From a virus: 64,000 nt of DNA. Each line of letters begins with the position of its first letter. The stretch's first letter is position 1. A program made the translations under genes and the position numbers. The notes beneath the pieces are model-generated. The model ran no database searches, was not told the origin of the DNA, and saw nothing but the letters and a program-made list of their open reading frames with translations. The stretch covers positions 19,541 through 83,540 of IMG/VR virus record IMGVR_UViG_3300032288_004617; one strand, written 5' to 3'. Shown here in pieces: positions 1-9,400 of this stretch.

Positions 1-952
1 CTTGTCCTGCTTTTTTCATAGCTTGTCCTTGCATTTTCATAGCTAGACCTTTGTCTCTTCTTGCTATTCCCTCTTTTTTAAGTTGTGCAGCTGTCTTACC
101 ACCATCACCAAACTTTTTAATTGTACCTCCTTTTTTCTTCATAGGTATCTCACCTTCCATCATACGCATCTTTTTAGATTCACCTTTTTCGTGTTTCATC
201 ATTGCTGACTTAGATGCATACTTCTCTCCTGTTTTTTTCTCAGATAAAAGTTTCCCTTTAAGTTTACCTATTTTCCCTCCTTTTTTCATATATTGTTTTA
301 TTTGTTTTTTTCTATAATCTTGGTTTTGTTTTTTAATCTTTTCTGCATATCCATCACTCATCGCACTACTCTTAAGACCTTCAACAGTTTTCATTGCATC
401 TTTTCTGCCTACTTCGTATCTAGTCACTTTAGTTGTAGTTTGTGCAGGTGTAACTCCTAAATTTACTTTCTTAACAACAACAGGAAAACTCTTTTTCCCT
501 GCAGCATATCCTACAGTGTCAATTGCATGTGAGAAGCTATCTCCCTCTAACCCCTTAGCAGTTTTTACAACAAGTCCTGATTTATCTGCTTTATATGTTT
601 GTCCTGTACCTTTGTTTTCAGCTCTTGTAACCTTACCTTTGTTGTTAGTTGTCAGATAAACGTCAGAAGAAGGTGACATTTTAGAGTTATTCAAATTAGA
701 TACATACCCTCCTTTATTTGGACTTTTTGAAACTGGTGCTGTAGTCTTTTTTTGTGCAGTCGTTGGTGTCTTTTCAACCTGTGCTACAGTTTTCTTTGGT
801 ACAGTTGCTTTACCTTTTGAAACAGGTGCTACAGTTTTCTTTGGTGCAAATACTTTACCTTTTGAAACCGGTGCTGCAGTTTTCTTTTGTGCAACCATTG
901 GTGTCTTTGAAACAGGTTTTTTTGGTGTTGTTTTTGGGTATGGAGTTGCCAT
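1..952 (-). CDS. Lys-rich virion cargo-like protein, 3' end outside window
   Basis: The reading frame starts at an ATG at 952 and runs off the window without a stop, giving at least 317 residues. The first ~75 residues are imperfect repeats of a basic unit of the form PKKTVAPVSKGK, which gives a histone-H1-like composition. Further on, the KGG-type motifs MKKGGKIGKLK and KKGGTIKKFGDGGK appear, of the kind seen in the next genes of this cluster. I do not recognise a family. The position downstream of the muzzle-like and tail lysozyme genes suggests a protein packaged in or ejected from the particle, which is inference. It is the last visible member of a run of four Lys-rich genes. Confidence 0.75.
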   Translation of the reverse strand, partial: MATPYPKTTPKKPVSKTPMVAQKKTAAPVSKGKVFAPKKTVAPVSKGKATVPKKTVAQVEKTPTTAQKKTTAPVSKSPNKGGYVSNLNNSKMSPSSDVYLTTNNKGKVTRAENKGTGQTYKADKSGLVVKTAKGLEGDSFSHAIDTVGYAAGKKSFPVVVKKVNLGVTPAQTTTKVTRYEVGRKDAMKTVEGLKSSAMSDGYAEKIKKQNQDYRKKQIKQYMKKGGKIGKLKGKLLSEKKTGEKYASKSAMMKHEKGESKKMRMMEGEIPMKKKGGTIKKFGDGGKTAAQLKKEGIARRDKGLAMKMQGQAMKKAGQ

Positions 953-985
953 ATAATTATGATTTAGTTATTTATATTTTTATTA

Positions 986-2215
986 TTACTTCTTCTTTTT
1001 TGAAGTTTTAGCTAGACTTCCTATTGCCTCACTTGCAGCATATGCTTGAACTGCCTTTTTAACTATCTTCTTAGCTTTTGGAACTATTAGTTTTTTAGCA
1101 CTTGTCCCTGCTAGCTTTTTAGTACCTTCACCAAGTAATTTTTGAGTTCCAGAATTTAACAATTTAGGAGAAGATTTAGCTATTGCTTTTGGTGCTGCTT
1201 TAGTTAGTAATTTTTTAGAGCCTTCTGTAATTAGCTTTTTAGTAGCTGCTTTTGCAAGCATCTTAGTTCCTAGAGCTTTAACACCTCCACCTGGAGTCGC
1301 AGCCATTAAAAGTGTCTCCGTTAGTTCTCCTCTTAATTTAGGCATAATCTTAGTCATTTTTTGACTAATAGCATTTTTATATGCATCTCGTTCAACTTTT
1401 GAAAGATTATCTCGGCTCGATCTTCCTCCGGCCCAATTTTCATAAGTTGTCATTTTTTCAATATTTTTCCACTCATCTTCAGATAATTTTGCTCCACTGG
1501 CTCCTTTTTTAAGCAAATTATCTCCGGCTTTTTTCATAGTGACTTGAAAAGCTTTATATTTTTCTTCAGCTGTTTGTGGTTTTGCTTTTGCTGTTTGTGC
1601 CTTTTCCACCTTCTTTTTTAACGATTGCTTCAACTCTGTGCCTTTTTTCTTCATCTCTAGGCCTTTTTTCTTCATCTCTAGACCTCTAGAATACTTACCA
1701 AGTCCTAAAGCCTCAAGTCCAGCTTTTGTGCCTACCTTACTTTTAACTAATTGGTCTATAGTGGATCCTGCAGCTATCTTAGCCTTTACATTTTTAATAT
1801 ATGCATTCTTCTGAGCTTCACTTGAGAAACCTCCTGGTAAAGTTTTAGCTTTAACTTTTGCAACACTTACAGGTGCAACTTCCGCTTTTGAAGTTGGCAT
1901 CTTAATCTCACTCAACTTTTTGCTATCAGGAACTAATTCTGTCTGAAGCTTCATCTCTATATTATCAGGAGATTTTGGTGCTATAGGTTTATTATTTTGT
2001 GATACATTTTCAAATGAATCATTTGTTTTTATACCTACTTGTTTTCCACCTTCTTCGAACTTTCTAAGGGATCTTCCTTTAGTCTTTTTTGAAATAGGTT
2101 TAACTGCTATCTTTTTAGCAGAAGGTTTAGCCATAACTTTCTTAGTTGAGGCTTTTTTAGTCATAACTTTCTTAGCCATGACCTTTTTAGTTGTAATTTT
2201 TTTAGTTGTAGCCAT
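986..2215 (-). CDS. Histone-H1-like basic virion cargo candidate
   Basis: This is a 409-residue protein. I place the start at the ATG at 2215 (MATTKK) rather than at an in-frame GTG at 2236. Residues 1-45 are a string of TTKK, MAKK and STKK repeats, and the C-terminal ~90 residues are again Lys/Ala-rich (AKKIVKKAVQ) and end in KKKK. The middle is helical and carries a perfect tandem GLEMKKK repeat and a KFEEGGK motif. Basic tails at both ends recall histone H1 and bacterial H1-like proteins, so DNA binding inside the capsid or nucleoid binding after ejection are both possible. No enzymatic motif is visible. It lies 45 bp downstream of the 740-residue gene. Confidence 0.8.
   Translation of the reverse strand: MATTKKITTKKVMAKKVMTKKASTKKVMAKPSAKKIAVKPISKKTKGRSLRKFEEGGKQVGIKTNDSFENVSQNNKPIAPKSPDNIEMKLQTELVPDSKKLSEIKMPTSKAEVAPVSVAKVKAKTLPGGFSSEAQKNAYIKNVKAKIAAGSTIDQLVKSKVGTKAGLEALGLGKYSRGLEMKKKGLEMKKKGTELKQSLKKKVEKAQTAKAKPQTAEEKYKAFQVTMKKAGDNLLKKGASGAKLSEDEWKNIEKMTTYENWAGGRSSRDNLSKVERDAYKNAISQKMTKIMPKLRGELTETLLMAATPGGGVKALGTKMLAKAATKKLITEGSKKLLTKAAPKAIAKSSPKLLNSGTQKLLGEGTKKLAGTSAKKLIVPKAKKIVKKAVQAYAASEAIGSLAKTSKKKK
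1640..1681. repeat. 21-bp perfect tandem repeat, two copies
   Basis: Two identical 21-bp units (1640-1660 and 1661-1681) lie in frame in the H1-like gene and encode GLEMKKK twice. The unit length is a multiple of three, so copy-number change would not break the frame. Confidence 0.9.
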
Positions 2216-2260
2216 TTTTCTATTTCTTTTTTCCACTTTATTACTTTAATTAATTTATTA

Positions 2261-4483
2261 TTATGCTTCAGCATCAACTGATTGTTCTGTTGTATTTGTA
2301 GGACCAAGCCCTATTCTATTTAGATTATCATTATTTTTTATCTGGAAATCATAATACGGATCATAATTAACACCCATACCATAGTAATCTAAAGAATAAT
2401 CAGGAGTAAGATTTGATATCAAATTAAGTTGCTGAGTATTTGAGAAATTATTCATAGCTACATTATGATTGTATCTTAAATACTCTCTTAAATCAGCCTC
2501 TGTATTTGCTTTAGCCATTAAACTTCTTCCTTCAAAATTTAAAAGGTTTGATCCTTGAGCTATATTCTCTCTATCAGATTGTCCAATATTAAATTGTTCT
2601 GCTGCAGCTTGATTTTGAGCATTTGTTATATTTGCATTATAACTAGCTTCATTTTCATAACTTTGTGTTGTTGATAATAATGATGCCAATGCTGCAGCTC
2701 TTTGTGCAGGTGGTAAAGAGTCAACTTGACTTGCTAAAAAGTTTCTATTTTCAGCTGCTGACTGAAGTTGACGATCAATACCAATCTTAATAGGATCAAT
2801 TCTTTGAAACCTATTACTAACTAACATTTCAGGTTGTTGACCTGATGGAGGCAATACGCTTTGATCTGGAGTATAAAAAGCTCTTGCTCCTTTTTGTCTC
2901 GTACTCAAATCTACTTCATCCTTAATAGGTCCTTCTTCAGCAGGTGCTTTCGCTTCACCTTCATCAGGTGTATATACATTAATATTGTAATCAGACTCCT
3001 CACTTTTTATCTCTTTCAATCTTTTTACTCTATTTTGAGATTCAGGTGAAAGTTCTGCTAATATTTCTGGTGTTATTTGATTCGCAGTGTATACCCCTTT
3101 TGACTTAAGAAGTTTACTTTCTTCCGGTGTAACTAAGTCTAGTTTTAAACTATATCTTCCAGAAGTAAAGTTACCCATCTTCTTATCATATAATCTAATT
3201 CTTTCTTCCGGTGTTTTTGCCTTAGTTGGATCTTCTACGAAAGTTTCATTCTTTAAATAATCTTCTGCCTTCGCTACTGTTTCTTCACTGAAGTTATCTG
3301 GGTTTTTAATAATATCATTAGCAGATGCACGCATTCTTTTATCAGCTCTTTTCTGAAACTCTAATACAGCTGCTTGTTCTTTGTTTAAAGGTAGATTATC
3401 TTTAAATTTAACCTCTCCTTTTTTTAATGCCTCTTGATCTATATACTTTCCAAAAACTTTTTCGTCTGAAATAATATCAGGGAAATTCTCATATAAATTA
3501 ACTAAAATTGTTTGAGGATCTTTCTCAGTACCATAGTTTGTCTGATTAGATTTTTGGTAAACTCTTTCTTCATTTTTAAACTCATTGTCTACATAAGTCC
3601 CTCTTAATCTAGTTTTATCTTTAGCAGATGTAGTTGTTCCAGGATATTTCTGGTAATACTTCTTTAAAACATCATTATACTCAGTTTCAGAAATAGATCC
3701 TTCTATAGATGCTTTTCTTAAATCAGCATATATCTTATCTGCATCCTCTCCTGCTTCTATCCTCGTAATAAATTCTCCACCTTTATCAAAAAGTGGAAGA
3801 TCGTTCATTGCTCTTCTACCTTCCTCTTCAGAAAGATTATATTTCTTTAGTAAGTTTTGAAAAGCTTGTTCTTGGACTCCTCCAAATTTAAACTCTCCTT
3901 CTTGATTTTCTTGTTTCTTTTTTGACTCTTGAATATCAAATACCTTATCAAAGAATTTTTTTCTTTTGTCTTCTAATGGTTTCTTTTTAGACTCAATATC
4001 GTAAATCTTTTTAGATAAGTATTCATTATTAATTTGACTTGTGCCTTTATCAACAGCTTTCTTTTCTATCTCTTTCTTTAAAACAGAGAATACATCTTCT
4101 TGTTCATCATTTAACTTAGTCAGCCCAATCTTTTTTGAATACTTATCCAATGCAGATGCATATGTATCTTTTGTTGAAAAGTTTAAATCAAACTCTCCAC
4201 TTAATCTCTTTGCTTCAGATTTAGTTAAATGTATAGAATCTGAAACTACCTCTGTGTCTGTAGGTAGATTCACTTTTATACCTCCATTCTCATGTTTAGG
4301 GCCTTCTGCTTTCTTTACTTTTCCATTAGGATATTTCAAAAACTCATCCCCTTCAATCTCAGCATTAGGTTTCCTTGGATCATCTTTTCGTAATCCTGCT
4401 TCAACATCCCCTGTTAAAAGTTTCTCAATATTTTTATCAGAATCTTTTACTTCAATCTTGCTTATATCAAATCCTTTTGCCAT
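2261..4483 (-). CDS. Large internal virion or cargo protein
   Basis: This is a 740-residue hydrophilic, largely helical protein. Near the N terminus it has KHENGGIKVNLPTDTEVVSD followed by an SEAKRL helix. I recognise this as a pattern common in large Bacteroidota phage proteins (HxxGGxxVNLPxGxxVxSD), but I know no function for it. KGG-like motifs recur (KFGGVQ, DKGGEF). Long charged coiled-coil stretches cover roughly residues 110-400, and the C-terminal 150 residues are rich in Asn, Gln and Ala. The gene overlaps the 359-residue gene upstream by one base, so the two are probably translated together. Context downstream of the tail genes suggests an ejected or capsid-internal protein. Confidence 0.8.
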   Translation of the reverse strand: MAKGFDISKIEVKDSDKNIEKLLTGDVEAGLRKDDPRKPNAEIEGDEFLKYPNGKVKKAEGPKHENGGIKVNLPTDTEVVSDSIHLTKSEAKRLSGEFDLNFSTKDTYASALDKYSKKIGLTKLNDEQEDVFSVLKKEIEKKAVDKGTSQINNEYLSKKIYDIESKKKPLEDKRKKFFDKVFDIQESKKKQENQEGEFKFGGVQEQAFQNLLKKYNLSEEEGRRAMNDLPLFDKGGEFITRIEAGEDADKIYADLRKASIEGSISETEYNDVLKKYYQKYPGTTTSAKDKTRLRGTYVDNEFKNEERVYQKSNQTNYGTEKDPQTILVNLYENFPDIISDEKVFGKYIDQEALKKGEVKFKDNLPLNKEQAAVLEFQKRADKRMRASANDIIKNPDNFSEETVAKAEDYLKNETFVEDPTKAKTPEERIRLYDKKMGNFTSGRYSLKLDLVTPEESKLLKSKGVYTANQITPEILAELSPESQNRVKRLKEIKSEESDYNINVYTPDEGEAKAPAEEGPIKDEVDLSTRQKGARAFYTPDQSVLPPSGQQPEMLVSNRFQRIDPIKIGIDRQLQSAAENRNFLASQVDSLPPAQRAAALASLLSTTQSYENEASYNANITNAQNQAAAEQFNIGQSDRENIAQGSNLLNFEGRSLMAKANTEADLREYLRYNHNVAMNNFSNTQQLNLISNLTPDYSLDYYGMGVNYDPYYDFQIKNNDNLNRIGLGPTNTTEQSVDAEA

Positions 4484-5562
4484 TATAAAAATATTTGTCC
4501 GTTTTCAATCTTTGAAATTTTACCCTTGTAAGTTTTTCCTCCATATTTAAAATTTATAGAATCTCCTACTTGGTGTTTGAAAGATCCTCCACTCTTCATC
4601 TTTGGTAAGTCTTCTTCTTCCCCAGATTCTCCCTCTTCAGATTCTCCTAACAACTGTTGTGCTATTTGCATAACCTCTTGGTAAGTTTGTTGATCTACCC
4701 CTTGTTGTTTTAAGTATGCATCAATAGCTTCAATACTTCCTAACTTATCAACAAGCTGTTGAGCTATTTGCTCCATACGAGGTCCCTCTGCATTTTGAGA
4801 CTCTTGTCCTTGTTGTTCTGGAGTTTCTTGTTGCTCCTCTGCTCCCATTTGATTTTGGTCTTCTCCCATCATTTGGTTGAACATTCCACCACCATCTTCG
4901 AATTTAAAGAGACCTCCATACTTAAATGTACCTAATTCACTATTAGTCATATTCGCATTTGCAGTTTGTGAAGCATTTACATAACGTCTCTCTTGTTTCT
5001 TTTTGTTATACCAATCTTGTGCATAATTGTCCATTTTCTGGTTAGCGTATCCTGACATTCCTTCTCTAGCTAAACCTAAGCCTAAAGATAATGAATTGCC
5101 TATGATATCAAGATTCTTTCCTTTTGCTCCTTGTGGTGCTCCTAATGCCCTTCCTAAATTGTAAACTCTAGAATTTAAGTCACTACCTGTAGGACTTAAG
5201 TATGGCATATTATTTATGTCAAATGTTTTATTATTTATGTCAAATGACTTATTACCAGATTCCTTTAATTTATCTAAACCTTCAATCTCTTGGTTATTAC
5301 TTACAGCATTCATAGTACTTGTATGAAACTCTTTGTCTATAACCCCTGCAGTTTTTGCATCGTCTAGAGCTTTCATTTTATCATACTCAGTTGCCTTTGG
5401 ATCAGTTAATACTTGATACAGTGAGTCTGTATCGACTCCCATTCCTAAATCTTCTGTGCTACCTTTAACCCTGTACTTATCAGGATCTTCCATTACTTTT
5501 TTATATCTAGCATCTGCCCGATCATTCCTGTAGTCCTGAAACCAATTTGATAAATTATTCAT
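4483..5562 (-). CDS. Gln/Glu-rich internal virion protein with KGG motifs
   Basis: This is a 359-residue protein of unknown family. The N-terminal half is charged, and a small duplicated stretch (FDINNKTFDINNM) lies near residues 107-119. The segment FKYGGLFKFEDGGG is followed by a Gln-, Met- and Glu-rich low-complexity region of roughly residues 225-320. The C terminus has MKSGGSFKHQVGDS and a short beta-rich SH3-like tail (NFKYGGKTYKGKISK). The KYGG, EDGG and KSGG motifs link it to its neighbours. It is the first of four consecutive cargo-like genes after the tail lysozyme. Confidence 0.8.
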   Translation of the reverse strand: MNNLSNWFQDYRNDRADARYKKVMEDPDKYRVKGSTEDLGMGVDTDSLYQVLTDPKATEYDKMKALDDAKTAGVIDKEFHTSTMNAVSNNQEIEGLDKLKESGNKSFDINNKTFDINNMPYLSPTGSDLNSRVYNLGRALGAPQGAKGKNLDIIGNSLSLGLGLAREGMSGYANQKMDNYAQDWYNKKKQERRYVNASQTANANMTNSELGTFKYGGLFKFEDGGGMFNQMMGEDQNQMGAEEQQETPEQQGQESQNAEGPRMEQIAQQLVDKLGSIEAIDAYLKQQGVDQQTYQEVMQIAQQLLGESEEGESGEEEDLPKMKSGGSFKHQVGDSINFKYGGKTYKGKISKIENGQIFL

Positions 5563-5620
5563 AATGATAAAATTATGTATTTTTATTTTAGTTTAAAAAA
5601 TTATAGAAATTATTGAAACT

Positions 5621-6475
5621 TTAAGAAGCAGGCCCTATTGAAAAAAGACTCTCTGCTTGTTGTGCTTCAAATGGTAACTCTTGTTTATACATATCCATAT
5701 TAACTTTACCAGCTTCTGTTGCTTTAGTATTTGGATCATCTGTATTATATGTTATTTTACTTAAAGCTTGAATAAATCCATTCTTACTTTCTTCTTTAGC
5801 TAACTCCTGTCTTGCTGTAGAATTCTTCTCTTTTTCAATCTTAGCTGTCTCTATTTCAAGTTGTTTTCTAAATTCCTCTGTTGTCAAAGGTGTTCCATTT
5901 TCAGAAACATTTAAGACTTCAAAGCGAGATGCTGATTGTGGCATACTTCCTCTCTCTAAATACCCTGTTGAATTATCACCACTGCCACTGGTATTATCTA
6001 TTTTAACATCTATATTAGAGGGATTGTATATTTCAGTTGCGTATTTACCTCCATCAAAACTTTTAAAAAACCCTTGTCTTTGAACACCTCTAACATTTTC
6101 ATTAGCAGGGCTTTCCCATTCAGTTGTAAAATAGTATGAGGCTTGTTCAGGTGATTCAAAGTTTCTACTTAAATAAGCTTTAGAATTAGACTCACTTAAA
6201 GCATAGTCTATTTGTCCTTTCCAATTAGACATGTCTCCATTTAAATAATTAACTAGACCTTTTCTTCTTGGACCTGTGTGTTGGAATAGCCCAATACCTC
6301 CACCTCCGTTCTTGCCTCCTTCTGTAATTGAAGCATTGAAATTACTTTCGTATTTTATATTCGCAAGCATACCTAATGCATGATTCTTAGATACCCCCTT
6401 TGATTGGAGGTAACTTAGAATCTCGTTAGGATCTACTGATCTATTAGCTACATCTTTTGCTCTTTCTGCTGCCAT
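5621..6475 (-). CDS. Tail-associated lysozyme
   Basis: This is a 284-residue protein. Residues ~15-130 match the phage tail lysozyme fold (Phage_lysozyme2-like): a helix with GVSKNHALGMLANIKYESNF, where the Glu is the likely general acid, followed by GGGGIGLFQHTGPRR. These hydrolases cut peptidoglycan locally during DNA entry. The C-terminal half is low in recognisable features and charged. It follows the 2318-residue muzzle-like gene with a 10-bp gap, which fits a tail tip role. The enzymatic class is fairly secure; particle location is inferred from context. Confidence 0.85.
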   Translation of the reverse strand: MAAERAKDVANRSVDPNEILSYLQSKGVSKNHALGMLANIKYESNFNASITEGGKNGGGGIGLFQHTGPRRKGLVNYLNGDMSNWKGQIDYALSESNSKAYLSRNFESPEQASYYFTTEWESPANENVRGVQRQGFFKSFDGGKYATEIYNPSNIDVKIDNTSGSGDNSTGYLERGSMPQSASRFEVLNVSENGTPLTTEEFRKQLEIETAKIEKEKNSTARQELAKEESKNGFIQALSKITYNTDDPNTKATEAGKVNMDMYKQELPFEAQQAESLFSIGPAS

Positions 6476-6485
6476 TTTTTAAAGT

Positions 6486-9400
6486 TTATTGTTCGTAATA
6501 CTCTCTTGTGTCACCCATAAATCTAAATAACATTTTAAATCTACTTTCAACATCATTTGTTAGCCTAATTAAAAAATGGTCACCTCTTAATCTATCTTTA
6601 TAGTTGTTTCTATAATCAAGAAGTCTTGAATCTAGTACCTTGTCAATTTGAGCACAGTCATTAATCCAAATAGGTAACCCACTTCTTTCATTTCTTATTA
6701 AGTTGTAAAGATAGTTAAAAGAATATTTACCTGCAATTTCAGATTGTAAAATATCTATAGAATTTGTATTAAATTTTGGATAAGATATTTGTTGACTCAA
6801 ATTGTTATTAATTTGTGTATTCAATTTCAACTGCCCTGAATTTTGAAAACTATTGTATACAATTGCTTTATTGAATCCAGATCCATAAATATCAGTGAAA
6901 TCCCATTTATTGTAATACTTTCTAACATCTAACCAATACTCAATATCTGTCAACACAGAATTTGTATATCTAGTTGTAAGTGGAAACTCAACTGTAAACG
7001 GATATAGTTTTCCGTAGAACACTTGGTAACTTGAAAGGAATGGTAAATGTGTCCATAACCCTATCTCTGAAGATGTTGTAGAGTAATTAATACCTGTTTG
7101 AAAGTAATTATTATATGCTATATAGTAATTAGGTTTAAATGAATAATAAGATATCCAAGTCTTCAATAAAGGAGAGTAACCTACTGTCCAAGAACACTCT
7201 TTAAAATAAGTAGGGTTCCCTAAAGCTATTTCTTGTATTGCATAAGTTGTCTCTATTTTTTGACACACTCCACAAATATCACCTGGAGATACGTCTACAA
7301 ATGTATCCGGACAAGTAACTTCCTGAACTGATTCGTAAAATATTGTCTCAGTTTCTGTAGAATAAATCACATTTAAATCTGCATCACTAGTAGCTGCTAT
7401 TAGTTCTGCTTTAGAATTATCAAATATTGCTGAACCGAACATGTAATCACCTCCAAAATTCCAACCTTCTACTTTTATATCGTGACATCCAGCAGTTAGT
7501 TCAATAGGATAGATGTGTCCTCTTACAAAAGCAATTGTATCACCTGAATTGTTTGGAGTGTGTTGCGGTTGCATAGCTGTCCAATCAGATTCCAATGCAA
7601 CAACACCATCAATAGAAAATCTGAATTTATTATCTGCAACTACAAATATGTAGTATGTCTTTGTTGTAGGTATACTAACTATACTTGTAGCCCCATACCA
7701 TACATTTGAAGGCATTTGATTTACTCCATAAAAAATAAATGCTAAATTACCCGTTAGAGTAGTTACACCAAATGTTGTAGGGTTTGATGTTGCAAATCTA
7801 AAAATAAGCTTTGGACCAACTTGTGTCACACTATAACCTAATCCAGCTAATGTTATACCGTGTGTTGTTATAAAATCTGTAGCCGTTTGAGTAAGACTTG
7901 TGTTGAATGTTGCTAAGTATCCAACCCCATTCAGCTCTATATTACATGTACCTGATGTATTTGTTAATATAATGCTTGTCTCTTTCATAGAAACAGTTTT
8001 ACCCAATCTATTTACATAGTTGCTATAAATTACACCATTTCCTGTCCAAAAGGGGTTTAATAGGTATTCGTATGTATAACCTGTTGGATACATTCCATCT
8101 ACCAATGCAGAACCATCTGGATTATATGCATCATACAGTGCAGGATATCTCCAACCATAAGCTGTACTTTTAGAATTCACTACAGTTATAGGAGTCCCTT
8201 GAGGTACCTTAGATGTAGTAGTTATTTTTGTACACACTCCATCTACAAGAGTATATCCAGTAGGACAAGGTACATCTACATAAAAACCAACTTCCTCATC
8301 ATATTCTAAAGTATCGTTTATAATTGAATAATCTTTTTTAGTCAGGAATAGTCTTTTTTGTCTTTCGTCCCACCCCATGGCAATACCTAATCCTTTGAAG
8401 TTGTTATCTATGTCTATATTTGGGAAACTGTTTAAAATTTTAAATGGTAAGTTCTCTTTAAACCATTTCTCTAAACCTGATGTAATCTCATCTAAAGACT
8501 TTCCACCTGGTGCTAAGTTGAAAACTTTACCTCTCTTAGCATCTACCCAAAAATGTCCGAAGTCACAACTAATTTTTGCATTATGTTGAGTTCCTGCATA
8601 TCCTAAATCAGTCTTATTGAAGTCAACCGCTCTTCCTGCAAATATACCTCCTTGTCCAAGATTCTTAGTTTCAGGAGTAAGTCTGTCTCGGATTTGGTCA
8701 ATTGATCCAAATATACTAACACCATTTGTAAATCTTGCTAAAATTTGCTCAGACTCTATACCATCCATCTCAATAAGTTTACCAAAACTTTTTGGAAATT
8801 GATATGTATTTAATGGTTTATATATTAACCAAGGATCAATTAAATCATTATCTGAAGAATCCGGTTCAGAGTATATAACACCATTTGGTTGGATACTTAA
8901 AGCATCATATTGTAATCTATTATACGTTGTTGGTAAAACTCTATGGGCTACCTCACTTGCTGTAGAAGAGTATACTGTATTGTAAAAATATGTGTTAGGT
9001 TCTTTAATACTTAAATTCTTCTCTTGTGTCCAATCTATTACATCATTCACATTAGGATAGAAGTTTTCATGGTATTCTCTTTTTGCGTATCTATAATTCA
9101 TATTATATTCAGATTCAACTAAGAAATATGGTATACCGTATGAATATAAGAAAAACTTTGATGGAGGTTTAATATAGAAACCTGTATTTCCTGACAATTG
9201 ATGTAGGTTATAAGTACTTCCATTAGAAGGCCATATAAATGAAGCTGTATAATTATCAGAGTCATTTATCATAAAATCTAGGAAAAATCTACCACTAGAT
9301 ACTGTATTTAGATGTGGATTTATATTAAAATTACTAGAGTATTCAAATGGAGTCAAAGGTGCTAATCCAAAAGCATCTGTTTTAAAGAATGGAAACTTTC

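Noticed and set aside
51-952. Plus-strand frames at 51-317 and 754-1011
   Set aside because: They lie opposite a long minus-strand coding frame with clear repeats and motifs; their composition is that of an antisense shadow.
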